Positions 9,401 to 18,111 of a DNA stretch of 64,000 nucleotides are shown here, piece after piece (position 1 is the first letter of the stretch; each line of letters starts with the position of its first letter). The notes beneath the pieces are model-generated. The model had not been told where the DNA came from. It saw nothing but the letters and a program-made list of their open reading frames with translations, and ran no database searches. This stretch comes from MFD00082-c5 sp963697995. GTDB taxonomy: Bacteria; Chlamydiota; Chlamydiia; Chlamydiales; JAJFMB01. Made by a program: the position numbers and the translations under genes. The DNA lies in contig OY969110.1 of assembly GCA_963697995.1 (NCBI GenBank), forward strand, positions 1,550,001 through 1,614,000, written 5' to 3'.

Positions 9401-10773
9401 AGAACTGTTATTTGATTATACTCCTCGTCAAATTCAATACTGTTATTATTTTTAGCAAGCCAGGAGAGAAGCTCCTTCTTAAATTTGATGACCTCATCAT
9501 TAAGATGTCTATTTCCGGCTTGTTTAATCTCATCTGAGAGGGAGTAATCAGAGCTTATTGAGAGGTTATGGGGAATCGTTTCTAATGTTTCAAACAATTC
9601 AGGGATAAAAACCTTTTGTTTTTTTGAAATCTCTTCTTCTGTTGAATCAATTTTAACTTCCCAATCGGTATTTTTTCCCGCGCGCAACTTATTGATATTT
9701 TGAATAAAACTTTTTAACTGCCTCTCTTGATTTTCCTCAAGGGTGTTATTGCGGCTCTTAATGGCCACATCAGTATGCTCAAAAAGAGGAAAGAGATCTT
9801 CTAAGTGGTTATCGATAAATTTGTGAATTAAATGGGTGTCAGTTGTTGTTTCTTCTTTTATGTATGCTTTTACCTCTTCTTGTCTTCTCCTCATCTCCTC
9901 TGCAGATTTTGAAACTTTTATAACGGGTCGTTGTGCGTTAGGGTCAGTGGCATTTAAAAATGGGCTCAATACATGCCTATCCTCTGGTTTAACTCTTGAG
10001 GTGCTCAATTCTCGTGTTAATTTCTGTTTTTGCTGCTCAACTTGGCGCTCTCTTTGCTCTTCTGCACTTAACTTTAGTGTCAGCAAATTCTTTAGCCTTG
10101 AAGTTAGAGGAGTTGATGTAGGTGCGGAAGTGATTGTTGGACTTGTGACCCTTTCCTCCAACACATGATCTGCGATCTGGTATCTGAGAGTTTCATTCAA
10201 TTTATCTATTTGGGTAAAAAGATTTGGAGAGGCTTTAGGGTCTAGAATCGGTTTTTGAATAAAAATCTGGTCATAGAGTGTTTTTATGTCCTTTGATTTG
10301 GTAATAGGGTGGTCGATTTTTTCTAAAAGAGTCCAAATGATTTTTGTCGATTTAAGTTTTTCTCTTACTCGGTTTAATTCTTTTATTTGTTCATCTGTTT
10401 TCCATTGATTGTTAAAAAGATTAATTCCCGTGTCCGAGTGGTATTTTTGTAAATAAGCTGTGAGTTGATCAGGAAAGTATTTCCAAAAGTGCTCAATCCC
10501 TTTTGGAGGGTTTTCTGTTAAACCATCCAAGTTAGGTTTTAATTGCTGAATCTTACTTTTAATCGTTTCATAATATTCATCAGGAGAAGGGATGGTCTGT
10601 TTCTCTTGTGGTTTTGGTTTTATAAGTTCGAAAAGGCTCGATGTGGCTCGTGTTAACACCCCTTTTTGTACAAGTTGATCCCCATTAAGTTCGTAATTGT
10701 TAAGATCCCCTTTTTGTTTGTGCTCTTCAACTTGTTGAATCGTTTGAATTAATCGAGCAGGATCAATTGTCAT
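6451..10773 (-). CDS. Giant helical protein of unknown function, possible effector
   Basis: 1440 residues without any domain I recognise. It is lysine-, glutamate- and leucine-rich, with long predicted helices and likely coiled coils throughout (for example around EEQRERQVEQQKQKLTREL near residues 240-258). It has no signal peptide and no transmembrane segment. A Pro/Thr/Ser-rich linker (TSPTITSAPTSTPLTS) lies near residues 205-225. The N-terminus MTIDPARLIQTIQQVEEHK starts at ATG 10773. It is divergent from the HECT-ligase gene across a 247-bp AT-rich region. Size, lack of homology and neighbourhood suggest a host-interaction protein, but no function can be assigned. Confidence 0.75.
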   Translation of the reverse strand: MTIDPARLIQTIQQVEEHKQKGDLNNYELNGDQLVQKGVLTRATSSLFELIKPKPQEKQTIPSPDEYYETIKSKIQQLKPNLDGLTENPPKGIEHFWKYFPDQLTAYLQKYHSDTGINLFNNQWKTDEQIKELNRVREKLKSTKIIWTLLEKIDHPITKSKDIKTLYDQIFIQKPILDPKASPNLFTQIDKLNETLRYQIADHVLEERVTSPTITSAPTSTPLTSRLKNLLTLKLSAEEQRERQVEQQKQKLTRELSTSRVKPEDRHVLSPFLNATDPNAQRPVIKVSKSAEEMRRRQEEVKAYIKEETTTDTHLIHKFIDNHLEDLFPLFEHTDVAIKSRNNTLEENQERQLKSFIQNINKLRAGKNTDWEVKIDSTEEEISKKQKVFIPELFETLETIPHNLSISSDYSLSDEIKQAGNRHLNDEVIKFKKELLSWLAKNNNSIEFDEEYNQITVLFSSQAQLLGCNETTSSAYIESINGLISSLLFEKNKTINDQYILRCTRTEEIHKFSPTELNQLFERFFPEGAQVTKAPSASVKLEQAQYPMTQAMERNKESYQAFNRKLRLLRNNYVLGDALNTYLDRLKEDMKQATQFKSGRFFTTLEEKNTSKISEINSNLDTISHFLNSSNYFNLLTKVEASHRKNTQKYGSDIPKEFDQDIAYINRTYSFALFKAFPKENTYFDTVKHSYLAHAKLIRLDEKSIAEVEKVMKELTPFTKQFVVEHYKLTFQFINDLNKMIEAALAIKNKIDTTITKLTFDTFLNNEEGAITDIEAFKANLAKYKIPLDVTPQNFKDFMNLLKILLNTPDVKLTELKSDLTAPFLSKKIGISQSTALRNFLRPLSDEEAKSFFITNKIDGRELPQVQDLVQELPVSKATDFQSKNTRLALNIQAQNIQKEVNDVNKNTIEQRDTLKNVLEELKTPPPKKTPTDINNEAKRFINIIVGLNTPFEELRALSSSSKVTTLLQRNPVKQFLDDNCIPYPNNMKFTLPEVKTLIWNHFHFDPEGEFFIDLNDFKDKKAAASVLEEYFPETTKVMIEKELTEITAITQIKYQMIDNFEKLDLLKQELIKNFNEECSLDIKNFDDYKKLYPFKERIKLIMTRIKQLEIKDLAFKEILEEKDFSTHINQYNEMLIDKQIIRAEKRLNELNINIREALRIFLSQGYKIPEDKKLFKDRISNDIEELNRLIESLYELIKSKIPFFKTEEDTISSIDAFINKDTDVDNYNQQVLKPVFTNIIKNYCSSLYNNEDEMNPLMYRFSEAIDRAFKQNLEPEALISYLIHQLESELSQAPKAKETTNDYIAYFKSNINSTLFHQYINDNKDNLLSYLRVAFGDRIKEHYSHLFNNTDKTEATFNQLLESLVNTDPITYDGVISSISTYLATPSEDDKKIFHDPTLKDLSHFMEDLQKILSQGMQQLDPKRWEVLKEAKTLQKDIS

Positions 10774-11020
10774 ACAATAACCTTATCTCTTAATTTTTGT
10801 TAAAGGCTCCAACCAAATATCTTTTAGTAGGATCCACCGGCTTTATACTAATTTTACAATATAAGCGTTGAAAAGTTATAATTAATTTATTGTAAAATTG
10901 TGATTTAATATTAAGATATATATTAAAAAACCATTTAAAGAATAATATTTTTCTTGATTTACCAGGTGTGACTAGTGTAGTATACTATTATTAATTGATT
11001 TTTAAAAGAAAAGGGATGTT
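10774..11020. promoter_or_regulatory. Divergent promoter region between giant protein and HECT ligase
   Basis: A 247-bp, very AT-rich spacer between two divergent starts. For the + strand gene TTGATT at 10954-10959 and TAGTAT at 10978-10983 (spacer 18) form a plausible sigma-70 type pair, overlapping an alternative TATACT at 10981. The ribosome binding site aagggatgtt precedes the ATG at 11021. Nothing equally clear is seen for the minus-strand gene. Confidence 0.4.
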
Positions 11021-12901
11021 ATGGAACCATTTCGGGGATTGAGAGGATCCGGCTCAATTGAGGTGAATTTAAGGGCCATAACAGAGAGCTCAGCAGAAGG
11101 AGGAATTCTTAGAAGAATTGAACTAGGAGCTCTAACGGGAATTAGGGGCGACGGTTTCCCTAGGAGTGTCATGGAAAGGGACGTGACCTCTGTTCCCAGT
11201 ATTTCTCAATTGGCAGCTGCAACCGATGATCAGCTTGTTCAATTATCAAGTCAACAATCTGACTTACCTCATCTGGGGCAATTGCTTAGAGAAGTGGGTT
11301 TATTTCGGGTAACGACCACATCAGTTGGAAATAGAGTTCAACAAGCTGCATCAAGAGTTTTTTCCAATGTCAGTCGGGATTTACCTTTAGGATTTAGAAC
11401 ATCTGAAGAGTCAGCTCCTTCATCAGAACCTTCAAGAAATACCGATTTATTAAGAGATATCGATTTATCAGGGCTTTTAATTCCAGTTTCAACGGAGGAG
11501 CAAAGGGGAAATCCAACAATTTTTCAAAGGATAAATCAATTTATTAGGGGATTATTTAGGCCGCAGGATCGAGCCAATGTGGTACCTACGAGGGAAAGAC
11601 AACAAGTGCCCTTAGCTCAAAGGGTAACGGTTAGAAGAGACGAGGCAAGGGTAGAGTCCGGTCGCCCAAATACTGGGCTAGATTTGAATTCACTTAATTT
11701 AACTTCAAGTGAAATTGCTCAAGTCACACGCTTGTGGAATACGTTTTCCCGCTCATTTGAAACGTTTCAATCAAGTCCAGGAATCGCTGTCCTTATGACT
11801 AGACTTAAAGAAAGGCCTTGGGAAATTTTCGAAGAGCTTTATGCTACCTTTTTTGATTCATCTTTTTCTTTCTCTGATACCTCTTTGAGAATCAAATTTC
11901 AAGATGAGAATGGTGCTTTGTTAGAGGGATTGGATCAAGGGGGGCTGACGCAGGAGCTGATAGATCGTCTTTTTTCAGGTGTTGAGAGGCAACATCGCGA
12001 TAATCCCTTCAAAATTGAAAATGGAAATCCTATTTTTCAGGAGAACGACAAACAGGTTTATGGCTATTTTGTGATGGGATGTCTCATCGGTTTTTGCCTT
12101 TTAAGATTAAGAGATGAAATGGGACCTAAATATCTTATAGGAAGTTTGTTTGAGAGGAATTTTTTTGAAGCGCTTAAAGAGATTAGTATTGAAGAGAGTA
12201 GGCAAGAGGTTGTTTCCGATGAATTGCTTCTAAAAGTATTTGGTGCTTTGAAAAAGGGGGATTCAGTCTTTGAGAACCTATTTGGGTTTTTAAGAGGGAT
12301 AACAAACGAAAATAGGGCAAGCGCCCTTGAAATAGCTTATTTAGACGAAGAGGTCAAAGAGGGAGTAACAGATGCAGAGATTCAGGCAAAAATAAAAGAG
12401 CTTCTTCTAACACGTGCCAAAATATATGTTTTGCCTCTTCTCTTTATAGTGCAGGGCATTCAACGAAGTTATCCTGATTGGGATTTGATTCGCACGCAAA
12501 AAAGTGCCGCTGAGTTCGATACAGGTTTACAAGGTGTTCCTGTTGATGTGGGATTGTTAGGTGATAAACTTAAGATTTATTTTGATGTTCAAAGGCAAAA
12601 TGAAAGAAGAGTTTTAAGTCAGCTCTTTATGCGATGGATTGAGGAGAATAAAGAAAATAAAGAGCTTTTAGGACAGTTTGTCTTTGCTGCAACAGGATCT
12701 CACAGGATGAAAAACGACAATATTTACATTAGATTAAAGGAAGGGGAATGGGATATTCCTGAGCGAAATCGCAGCCTTCCCGAATTTCATACCTGCGGAA
12801 AAGAGTTTCATATAGCCCCTTATACTCATTATGAGATTTTTAAAGAAAAACTTGAAAGGGGTATCCGGGAAGCCCTTTTAGGTGATTACACGATTGTATA
12901 A
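11021..12901 (+). CDS. HECT-domain E3 ubiquitin-protein ligase
   Basis: 626 residues. The C-terminal half has the order of a eukaryotic HECT domain. The N-lobe begins near residue 289 with LRIKFQDENG and the hallmark GLDQGGLTQE at 303-312 (compare the family's 'G.D.GG..rEff'), followed by GYFVMGCLIGFCLL, matching the family's F-x-x-x-G-x-x-x-G-x-x-L helix. The C-lobe has FVFAATGS at 553-560 (family FVTGSS), then LPEFHTC with catalytic Cys592, and APYTHYEIFKEKLERGI to the C-terminus (family 'lPpYssye.LreKLl.AI'). Residues 1-285 are Arg/Ser-rich and probably largely disordered, as expected for a secretion and targeting region. Predicted role: accepts ubiquitin from a host E2 on Cys592 and passes it to a host substrate. 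Acquisition from a eukaryote is inferred. Confidence 0.85.
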   Translation: MEPFRGLRGSGSIEVNLRAITESSAEGGILRRIELGALTGIRGDGFPRSVMERDVTSVPSISQLAAATDDQLVQLSSQQSDLPHLGQLLREVGLFRVTTTSVGNRVQQAASRVFSNVSRDLPLGFRTSEESAPSSEPSRNTDLLRDIDLSGLLIPVSTEEQRGNPTIFQRINQFIRGLFRPQDRANVVPTRERQQVPLAQRVTVRRDEARVESGRPNTGLDLNSLNLTSSEIAQVTRLWNTFSRSFETFQSSPGIAVLMTRLKERPWEIFEELYATFFDSSFSFSDTSLRIKFQDENGALLEGLDQGGLTQELIDRLFSGVERQHRDNPFKIENGNPIFQENDKQVYGYFVMGCLIGFCLLRLRDEMGPKYLIGSLFERNFFEALKEISIEESRQEVVSDELLLKVFGALKKGDSVFENLFGFLRGITNENRASALEIAYLDEEVKEGVTDAEIQAKIKELLLTRAKIYVLPLLFIVQGIQRSYPDWDLIRTQKSAAEFDTGLQGVPVDVGLLGDKLKIYFDVQRQNERRVLSQLFMRWIEENKENKELLGQFVFAATGSHRMKNDNIYIRLKEGEWDIPERNRSLPEFHTCGKEFHIAPYTHYEIFKEKLERGIREALLGDYTIV

Positions 12902-13462
12902 AATAGTCGGCCCTGAAAAAAGTCCTCTCCAATAAAAAGTGCCCCTTTTGACAAAAAAGGCGTTTTACTGCTCACCAAACCTTGGCAAGGGGGGGAAGCG
13001 TTGTTCACTGCATTTTTTGTTACAAAAGGATCACCTTTTCTTTGGAGAGTGCGTGTTCCATCGCGAAATTTTTAAGCTTTTCTGATTGTCATATAATTAA
13101 ACTTTGCAAAATAGGCTATGTCTCTCTTTCTCGTTAACTGCAAATTTTTCTCAAGGAACCCTTACTTTTTTAAGGGCCGACTAGTTAGTCGGCCCTGAAA
13201 AAAGTCCTCTCCAATAAAAAGTGCCCCTTTTGACAAAAAAGTCGTTTTACTGCTCACCAAACCTTGGCAAGGGGGGAAGCGTCGTTTACCGCATTTTTTG
13301 TTACAAAAGGATCACCTTTTCTTTGGAGAGTGCGTGTTCCATTCGCGAAATTTTTAAGCTTTTCTCATCGTCCTATAATGAAACCTTGCAAAATAGGCTA
13401 TGTCTCTCTTCCTCGTTAACTGCAAATTTTTCTCAAGGAACCCTTACTTTTTTAAGGGCCGA
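12902..13462. other. Intergenic region filled by two MITE copies
   Basis: All of this 561-bp gap apart from a few bases is taken up by MITE copies A and B in tandem. No additional gene or RNA is seen. Confidence 0.8.
12904..13183 (+). mobile_element. MITE-like element, copy A (long form)
   Basis: 280 bp, bounded by TAGTCGGCCCTGAAAAA and TTTTTTAAGGGCCGACTA, an inverted pair. Inside is a conserved order of blocks (tcctctccaataaaaagtgcc; accaaaccttggcaagggg; ctttggagag; ataggctatgtctctc; cttactttt) shared with the other long copies. It begins 2 bp after the HECT gene stop and has no coding capacity. The outermost TA on each side fits TA target duplication as in IS630/Tc1-mariner elements. Confidence 0.85.
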
Positions 13463-13465
13463 CTA
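13187..13465 (+). mobile_element. MITE-like element, copy B (long form)
   Basis: A second, almost identical copy in the same orientation, 3 bp after copy A. Its right-hand CTA at 13463-13465 is read on the minus strand as the TAG stop codon of the neighbouring gene. Confidence 0.85.
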
Positions 13466-14575
13466 GATATTCATGCTTAGCATTTTTTTTGCGCCAAACG
13501 TATTGAGTGTGAATTTAAAGAGTTTCCATGGAAGCTTTCTGAAAAAGGGTAAGTGGTCGCAATAAACAGCCATCGATTCAAGCTCTTTTTCCCCTCGCCT
13601 CAATGTCTTAAAGTTTGTGGCCCCAGCACTTTGGTTGAGAAGAAGTTTTTTTTCTTTAGCCTCTAAAGCTAAAAGGGTTGCGATTTGTCTATAAAGCCCG
13701 GTTTCTTCCCCTTCATTAGGGTTATACCCAAAAAGGGGAGAGGTTGCGACGCCATTTTTGACAAAGTATCCAAGAACGGCTTCAACTTGTCCTTCCAGTT
13801 TGAACGCTTTGACTTTCAAAAGAGCACAATCAATCGCTTCTTTTAAAAATTTAGGGGTGAGTTGAGGACTGTGTTTTGTGTATTTTTCAAGGTATAGAGC
13901 ATTATAGAGGGCGATACAACGCTCAATGTCGCTATCCTTTAAGGTGTGTCCTTCGACGATTTCGTAGGGGCTCTCTTTAAAAAGTTTTAAGTCGCTTTTA
14001 AACATTCTCGCTTTAAATGGCTCATCCCTTGTGGTATCGAGATAAAAGACGGGACGACTGGCAATGAGGTGGTACCCTTCATCGGTCAATACCTTCTGAA
14101 GGGGCTCCCTTTTTGTTAAGGAGCGAAAAATAAGAGCGTGATTGGGGAAGGTTTTTGTGAGTGTTTTAGTCAGCAGATTAATCTCCTCTTTTTTCAAAGG
14201 ATCAAACAGATTAGTCCCAAAAAACCAGTTGTTGATTTGAACGACGTGGTTTAGTTGTAACTTTTTTATCAGACTTAAAAGAGGGGTGATCAGGCGATGG
14301 TATTTTGGGTTAAGTTTTTCAAGAGCTCCTCCAACGTAGTGGGTGTAAGGGGAGCAAACATAGGAATTTTCATACTCCTGCCTGTTAATGGAGATCGGGA
14401 TTAAGTGATTTCCGATAGCAAGGAGGCGAACATCTGATTCAATGTTTTTAAAAAAGGGGGTAGGGCCGTTGGAAATAAGGGATGAGAGGTACGGTTTTAA
14501 GGCTTCTCCCTCGTTATATAGAGAAAAGTTAAGGGTATCTAGGTTAGTTTTATCGTAAATTTGGCACGAGGTCAT
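13463..14575 (-). CDS. Putative GNAT-fold acyltransferase (COG3146-like)
   Basis: 370 residues, soluble. The C-terminal part carries NQSAGATNFKTLRRGEKELE followed by AVYCDHLPFFRKLPW, resembling the peptidoglycan-recognition/FemAB-like branch of acetyltransferase-fold proteins ('...SAGa..fK..RG...' motif), and the centre has a likely GNAT-type sheet-helix order. Substrate is unknown. The ATG at 14575 has no strong ribosome binding site. The stop codon TAG is provided by the end of MITE copy B, so the original C-terminus may have been slightly different. Family assignment is moderate only. Confidence 0.55.
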   Translation of the reverse strand: MTSCQIYDKTNLDTLNFSLYNEGEALKPYLSSLISNGPTPFFKNIESDVRLLAIGNHLIPISINRQEYENSYVCSPYTHYVGGALEKLNPKYHRLITPLLSLIKKLQLNHVVQINNWFFGTNLFDPLKKEEINLLTKTLTKTFPNHALIFRSLTKREPLQKVLTDEGYHLIASRPVFYLDTTRDEPFKARMFKSDLKLFKESPYEIVEGHTLKDSDIERCIALYNALYLEKYTKHSPQLTPKFLKEAIDCALLKVKAFKLEGQVEAVLGYFVKNGVATSPLFGYNPNEGEETGLYRQIATLLALEAKEKKLLLNQSAGATNFKTLRRGEKELESMAVYCDHLPFFRKLPWKLFKFTLNTFGAKKMLSMNI

Positions 14576-14871
14576 AAGTTGTGAGCATATTTTTTTTGCG
14601 GATTATTTTCAATCGGGATAATGAGGGGAAATTTTCATTTATTAATAAATTACTTTAAAGCATAAAAAACAATAATGTTAAAATAAAGGCGTTATGATTG
14701 ACATGGAATTTCTAAGGATAGAGTCAATAGATCTCAAACTACAAGTGTGCAATTAGCAAGACCTTAGGCAGGGGATGATGTTTCCGAGAAAGGCAAAAAA
14801 GGAAAATAGAGAGGAGCTTGGCTCAAAATGGGGAGTGGTTTGTTGAGGATTAGATCTTTTGTTTCAATCGG

Positions 14872-14952
14872 ATCTTTGGGGTGAGGAGTAAAACGCATTT
14901 TTTGTCAAAAGGGACACTTTTTATTGGAGAGGACTTTTTTAAGGGCCGACTA
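14872..14952. mobile_element. MITE-like element, copy C (one-ended fragment)
   Basis: The sequence from gtgaggagtaaaacgcat through ttattggagaggac to GGGCCGACTA matches one half of the element, but no left inverted end could be found. It is a truncated or strongly diverged copy. Confidence 0.65.
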
Positions 14953-14997
14953 AATAGAGTATTCATTTAAATCGTTCAAAGCCTTCTACTAAAAAAA

Positions 14998-15026
14998 AGG
15001 GTTAAAGGCTTCTCACCCTTAACCCT
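14998..15026 (-). terminator. Terminator after the NTT gene
   Basis: Arms agggttaa at 14998-15005 and ttaaccct at 15019-15026; on the minus strand the stem is followed by a run of eight T. It lies 27 bases beyond the stop of the nucleotide translocase gene. Confidence 0.75.
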
Positions 15027-15052
15027 AAATAAGAACTAACTAATCTGCTCTA

Positions 15053-16597
15053 TTAAGCTGCCAAAGCCTCTTGTTTGGTTTCTTTCTCCTCTTTTTTTCC
15101 TTCCAATCTAAGAAGGCTTTTGTTGAGGTAGATAAGGGCTCCAAACCAAAGACCCATGATCGCGATAAAGACCACTCCAAGGTAAGGAGTTAGGGCCGTT
15201 AAGCTTGCCGCTGGAAGAAGTGTTTGTAGGATCACAAATGTTAGCGATCCGCCAGACTTGCCTGTTCGACCACCTGCCACGTCAACTGCTGCCTTACCTT
15301 TACTTCTTAGCTCGTCGTCAAGAGGGATGTAGGCCATTTCTTTGGTCGGATCAAAGAGGGAGTATTTCGAAGCTTTTGTGAAAGCATTCTGCCAGTAACC
15401 GAAGTTCACTGCCAGTGCCACCGGTGTTAGAGTGGTTCCCATAAAGGTGAAAAGTTCAGCTTTTGCATCGAAAAGGGTTCCGTAAAACACCATGCCGAAG
15501 AAAGCAAGTCCCGTCACAAACAGCATCGCTGGAACAATTGTCGCCGATTGAAGCCAAGTGAGGCGTCTTAAGAGGTTTCCTCCAAGAAGCATCAAGGGGA
15601 TTGCGATAAAGCCTGTGGCCATCGAGAAGTCAGCCATGTAACTTGCAAAGGCGTTGTAGTCGCCGGCTGTATAAATCTTTACTTGTCCTTTCCAGAGAAC
15701 GTCGATAAAGTTGATCGTGATTCCGTAACAGAAGACGAGAACGGCAATCGAGATTAAGTGAGGAGAGCTTAGCAAGTATTTAAAGCTCTCTCCGACTGAT
15801 AATTTAGGTTTACCCTTTTTAGGAGCTGCTTGTTCCACTTTTTCAACTTGGTTAGACTTCTTACTCAAGAAGTAGTAAAGGATTCCAATCCCGATTCCGC
15901 TGATGGTGATAAAGGACATCATGTATGTTAGGGTGACTTGCCAAGGATCGACTCCTTCAGGGGCTAATTTTCCTAAGTTCGCAAAGTAGCTCACCGAGGC
16001 TCCGGCTCCAATAAGCCCGATGTTGGCAAAAAGACCAAACAGAGGGTAAAATCTCTTCGCGTCTTCTTTTGATGTCGTGTCGTTGGCAAACTGCCAGAAA
16101 AGAAGAGAGAGCATCACAGATCCCCAAAGTTCTGCTAAAATGTAGAAAAGAGAGTAACTCCAGTTAGCCCCCATCGTAATAAACCACTTTAAGCGAGGCA
16201 GTTGCTCCTTCAAAGCGGCAACGCTTGAGGGATCGGGATGCAGCGCGGAGAAATTTGGGTAAATCAAGAAGGCAAAACTTGTAAAAAAGACCAGGAACGG
16301 GATTAAGCACATATAAAAAATGGAGCGCTTTGTAAAGTTGTTGCTAAGTTTTGCGTAAATAATCATGAAAAGGATCGCCATCGGAGTTGTTCCCCAAAGC
16401 TTTAAGAATGAAATGATTTCAGCGTCTGAGCCTTTAGCGTTCACAACGAGAGAGTCTTTTATGTTGCGAAGCACGGTATAATTAAATAGAATGAGGAGCA
16501 TCATCAGAGCCATAGGAACGAATCGTTTAAGTTCATGTGTGTGGATGGGGAAAAGAAGAGATCTTATTGCCCCAAATTGCTGATTTTGTTGACTCAT
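15053..16597 (-). CDS. NTT-family nucleotide transporter (ATP/ADP translocase type)
   Basis: 514 residues with about 12 helices. The N-terminus (HTHELKRFVPMALMMLLILFNYTVLRNIKDSLVV) is the characteristic Tlc/NTT signature of plastids, chlamydiae and rickettsiae. KDSLVVNAKGSDAEIISFLK and the conserved block TKASKYSLFDPTKEMAYIPLDDE near residue 415 are also family hallmarks. It resides in the inner membrane and imports host nucleotides, most likely exchanging ADP for host ATP, though NTT isoforms differ in substrate and the subtype cannot be decided by eye. The C-terminal tail is Lys/Glu-rich. Single gene with its own terminator, divergent from nhaD. Confidence 0.93.
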   Translation of the reverse strand: MSQQNQQFGAIRSLLFPIHTHELKRFVPMALMMLLILFNYTVLRNIKDSLVVNAKGSDAEIISFLKLWGTTPMAILFMIIYAKLSNNFTKRSIFYMCLIPFLVFFTSFAFLIYPNFSALHPDPSSVAALKEQLPRLKWFITMGANWSYSLFYILAELWGSVMLSLLFWQFANDTTSKEDAKRFYPLFGLFANIGLIGAGASVSYFANLGKLAPEGVDPWQVTLTYMMSFITISGIGIGILYYFLSKKSNQVEKVEQAAPKKGKPKLSVGESFKYLLSSPHLISIAVLVFCYGITINFIDVLWKGQVKIYTAGDYNAFASYMADFSMATGFIAIPLMLLGGNLLRRLTWLQSATIVPAMLFVTGLAFFGMVFYGTLFDAKAELFTFMGTTLTPVALAVNFGYWQNAFTKASKYSLFDPTKEMAYIPLDDELRSKGKAAVDVAGGRTGKSGGSLTFVILQTLLPAASLTALTPYLGVVFIAIMGLWFGALIYLNKSLLRLEGKKEEKETKQEALAA

Positions 16598-16725
16598 TTT
16601 ATTACCCTCTAGTTGGTTAAATGTAACTAAATGTTAACATATAATAAAATTTTAGTCAACGATATTAATAACTTGTTTATAAATATAGTGTTTATATATA
16701 ATCCTATTAAAAAAGGAGTTCTGTT

Positions 16726-18000
16726 ATGGTTGAATTGGATGTCTACCAGTGGATTTTGATAGGGATTTTTTCGATTGGTTATATAGGAATTATTTTTGAG
16801 CACTTTTTCAAAATCAACAAATCGGCTGTGGCTCTTTTAATGGCCGTTTTTGGTTGGGCCGCTTTTATCATCCACAACCCCGCAGGAGTTCAAGAGAGCG
16901 TTTTGAACTTGGAGCACCACTTGGGTCAGGTAAGTCAAATCGTTTTTTTTCTCTTGGGTGCTATGACGATCGTCGAGGTGATCGACTCCCATCACGGATT
17001 TTCAGCAATTACCCGCTATATTAAAGCTTCTTTTAAAGTAAAAATGCTTTGGATTATCTCAATCACAGCTTTTTTTCTCTCTTCAGTCCTCGATAATTTG
17101 ACGACAACGATTGTTATGCTTTCAGTTTTGAGGAAAATGATGCCCGAAAGGGAAGATCGCCTTCTTTTTGGAGCGATGATAGTGATTGCAGCAAATGCCG
17201 GGGGAGCCTGGACACCGATTGGGGATGTGACGACAACGATGCTTTGGATTAAAGGCAATATTACAGGAGGCGCCACTATGAAGGCGCTTTTCTTGCCAAG
17301 CTTTGCCTGTCTTGCAGTATCTTTACTTTACCCTACTTATCTTCTTAAGAATCAACACTTTAAAATTCCTGATACGCTAAGTGAAAAAAAGGCTGAACCC
17401 CATTCCACTCTTATTTTTGCGGTTGGGATCGGCTCTCTTGTTGCAGTTCCGATTTTAAAAAGTTTATTCGATTTACCCCCTTTTATGGGGATTTTAGCAG
17501 GTCTTGGAGCGATTTGGCTTTTAACCGACTGGCTACATGGAGAGGAAAGAGAGGAATTAAAAGTGCCTCAAATTTTAAGACGTCTCGACATCCCTTCTGT
17601 TCTGTTTTTTTTAGGAATTCTTTTATCGATTGGATCGCTTGAGAGCTCGGGTGTTTTGAGAAGTTTTGCTTTCTGGTTAAGCGAGCAAGTGCCCTCTGAG
17701 CATTTAATTGCCATGTGGATTGGGTTAGCTTCTGCGGTGATCGATAACGTGCCACTTGTTGCCGCTTGCATGGGAATGTTTAGTTTAGCCACTCACCTTC
17801 CGGACAGTACTTTTTGGCAAGAGATTGCTTATTGTGCGGGTACGGGGGGAAGTATTTTAATTATTGGTTCTGCGGCAGGGGTCGCGTTTATGGGGATTGA
17901 ACAGGTCGACTTTTTTTGGTACCTAAGGCGTGTCTCTCTAACAGCTTTAGCTGGTTACTTAGCGGGTCTTTTGGTTTACATTCTGCAAGGATGGCTGTAA
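16726..18000 (+). CDS. nhaD: NhaD-type Na+/H+ antiporter
   Basis: 424 residues, about 12 helices, ion-transporter superfamily. Motifs typical of NhaD include VLDNLTTTIVMLSVLRKM, ANAGGAWTPIGDVTTTMLW and the second-half repeat VIDNVPLVAACMGM; the Asp-Asn and Thr-rich half-helix repeats are the ion site. It is expected to expel Na+ in exchange for H+ at the inner membrane. A strong AAAGGAG ribosome binding site lies before ATG 16726. It is divergent from the NTT gene over a 128-bp AT-rich spacer. Confidence 0.9.
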   Translation: MVELDVYQWILIGIFSIGYIGIIFEHFFKINKSAVALLMAVFGWAAFIIHNPAGVQESVLNLEHHLGQVSQIVFFLLGAMTIVEVIDSHHGFSAITRYIKASFKVKMLWIISITAFFLSSVLDNLTTTIVMLSVLRKMMPEREDRLLFGAMIVIAANAGGAWTPIGDVTTTMLWIKGNITGGATMKALFLPSFACLAVSLLYPTYLLKNQHFKIPDTLSEKKAEPHSTLIFAVGIGSLVAVPILKSLFDLPPFMGILAGLGAIWLLTDWLHGEEREELKVPQILRRLDIPSVLFFLGILLSIGSLESSGVLRSFAFWLSEQVPSEHLIAMWIGLASAVIDNVPLVAACMGMFSLATHLPDSTFWQEIAYCAGTGGSILIIGSAAGVAFMGIEQVDFFWYLRRVSLTALAGYLAGLLVYILQGWL

Positions 18001-18111
18001 AGAGTTAACTCTTAACTCCATTAGTTGATTAAAATTTTTAAGTTGCAAAAAATTGACTGAATCACTTATTTCTGGTAGACTTATGCCCTTTTTAGATAAT
18101 GGAGGTTTTTA

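Larger units (their letters stand above)
14576..15052. other. Intergenic region with MITE fragment
   Basis: A 477-bp gap. It holds a right-end MITE fragment (about 14872-14952) and a terminator for the NTT gene (14998-15026). The rest (14576-14870) is AT-rich at its start, and I see no gene or RNA in it. Confidence 0.6.

Noticed and set aside
13221..13466. 81-codon open frame inside MITE copy B
   Set aside because: The frame is not kept in other copies of the element and has no domain; treated as non-coding.
14694..14760. Short ATG frame of about 20 codons downstream of the acyltransferase-like gene
   Set aside because: No good ribosome binding site and no conserved feature.
18001..18040. 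Possible terminator after nhaD (gagtta/taactc)
   Set aside because: Six-base arms with no T tract directly after; too weak to call.
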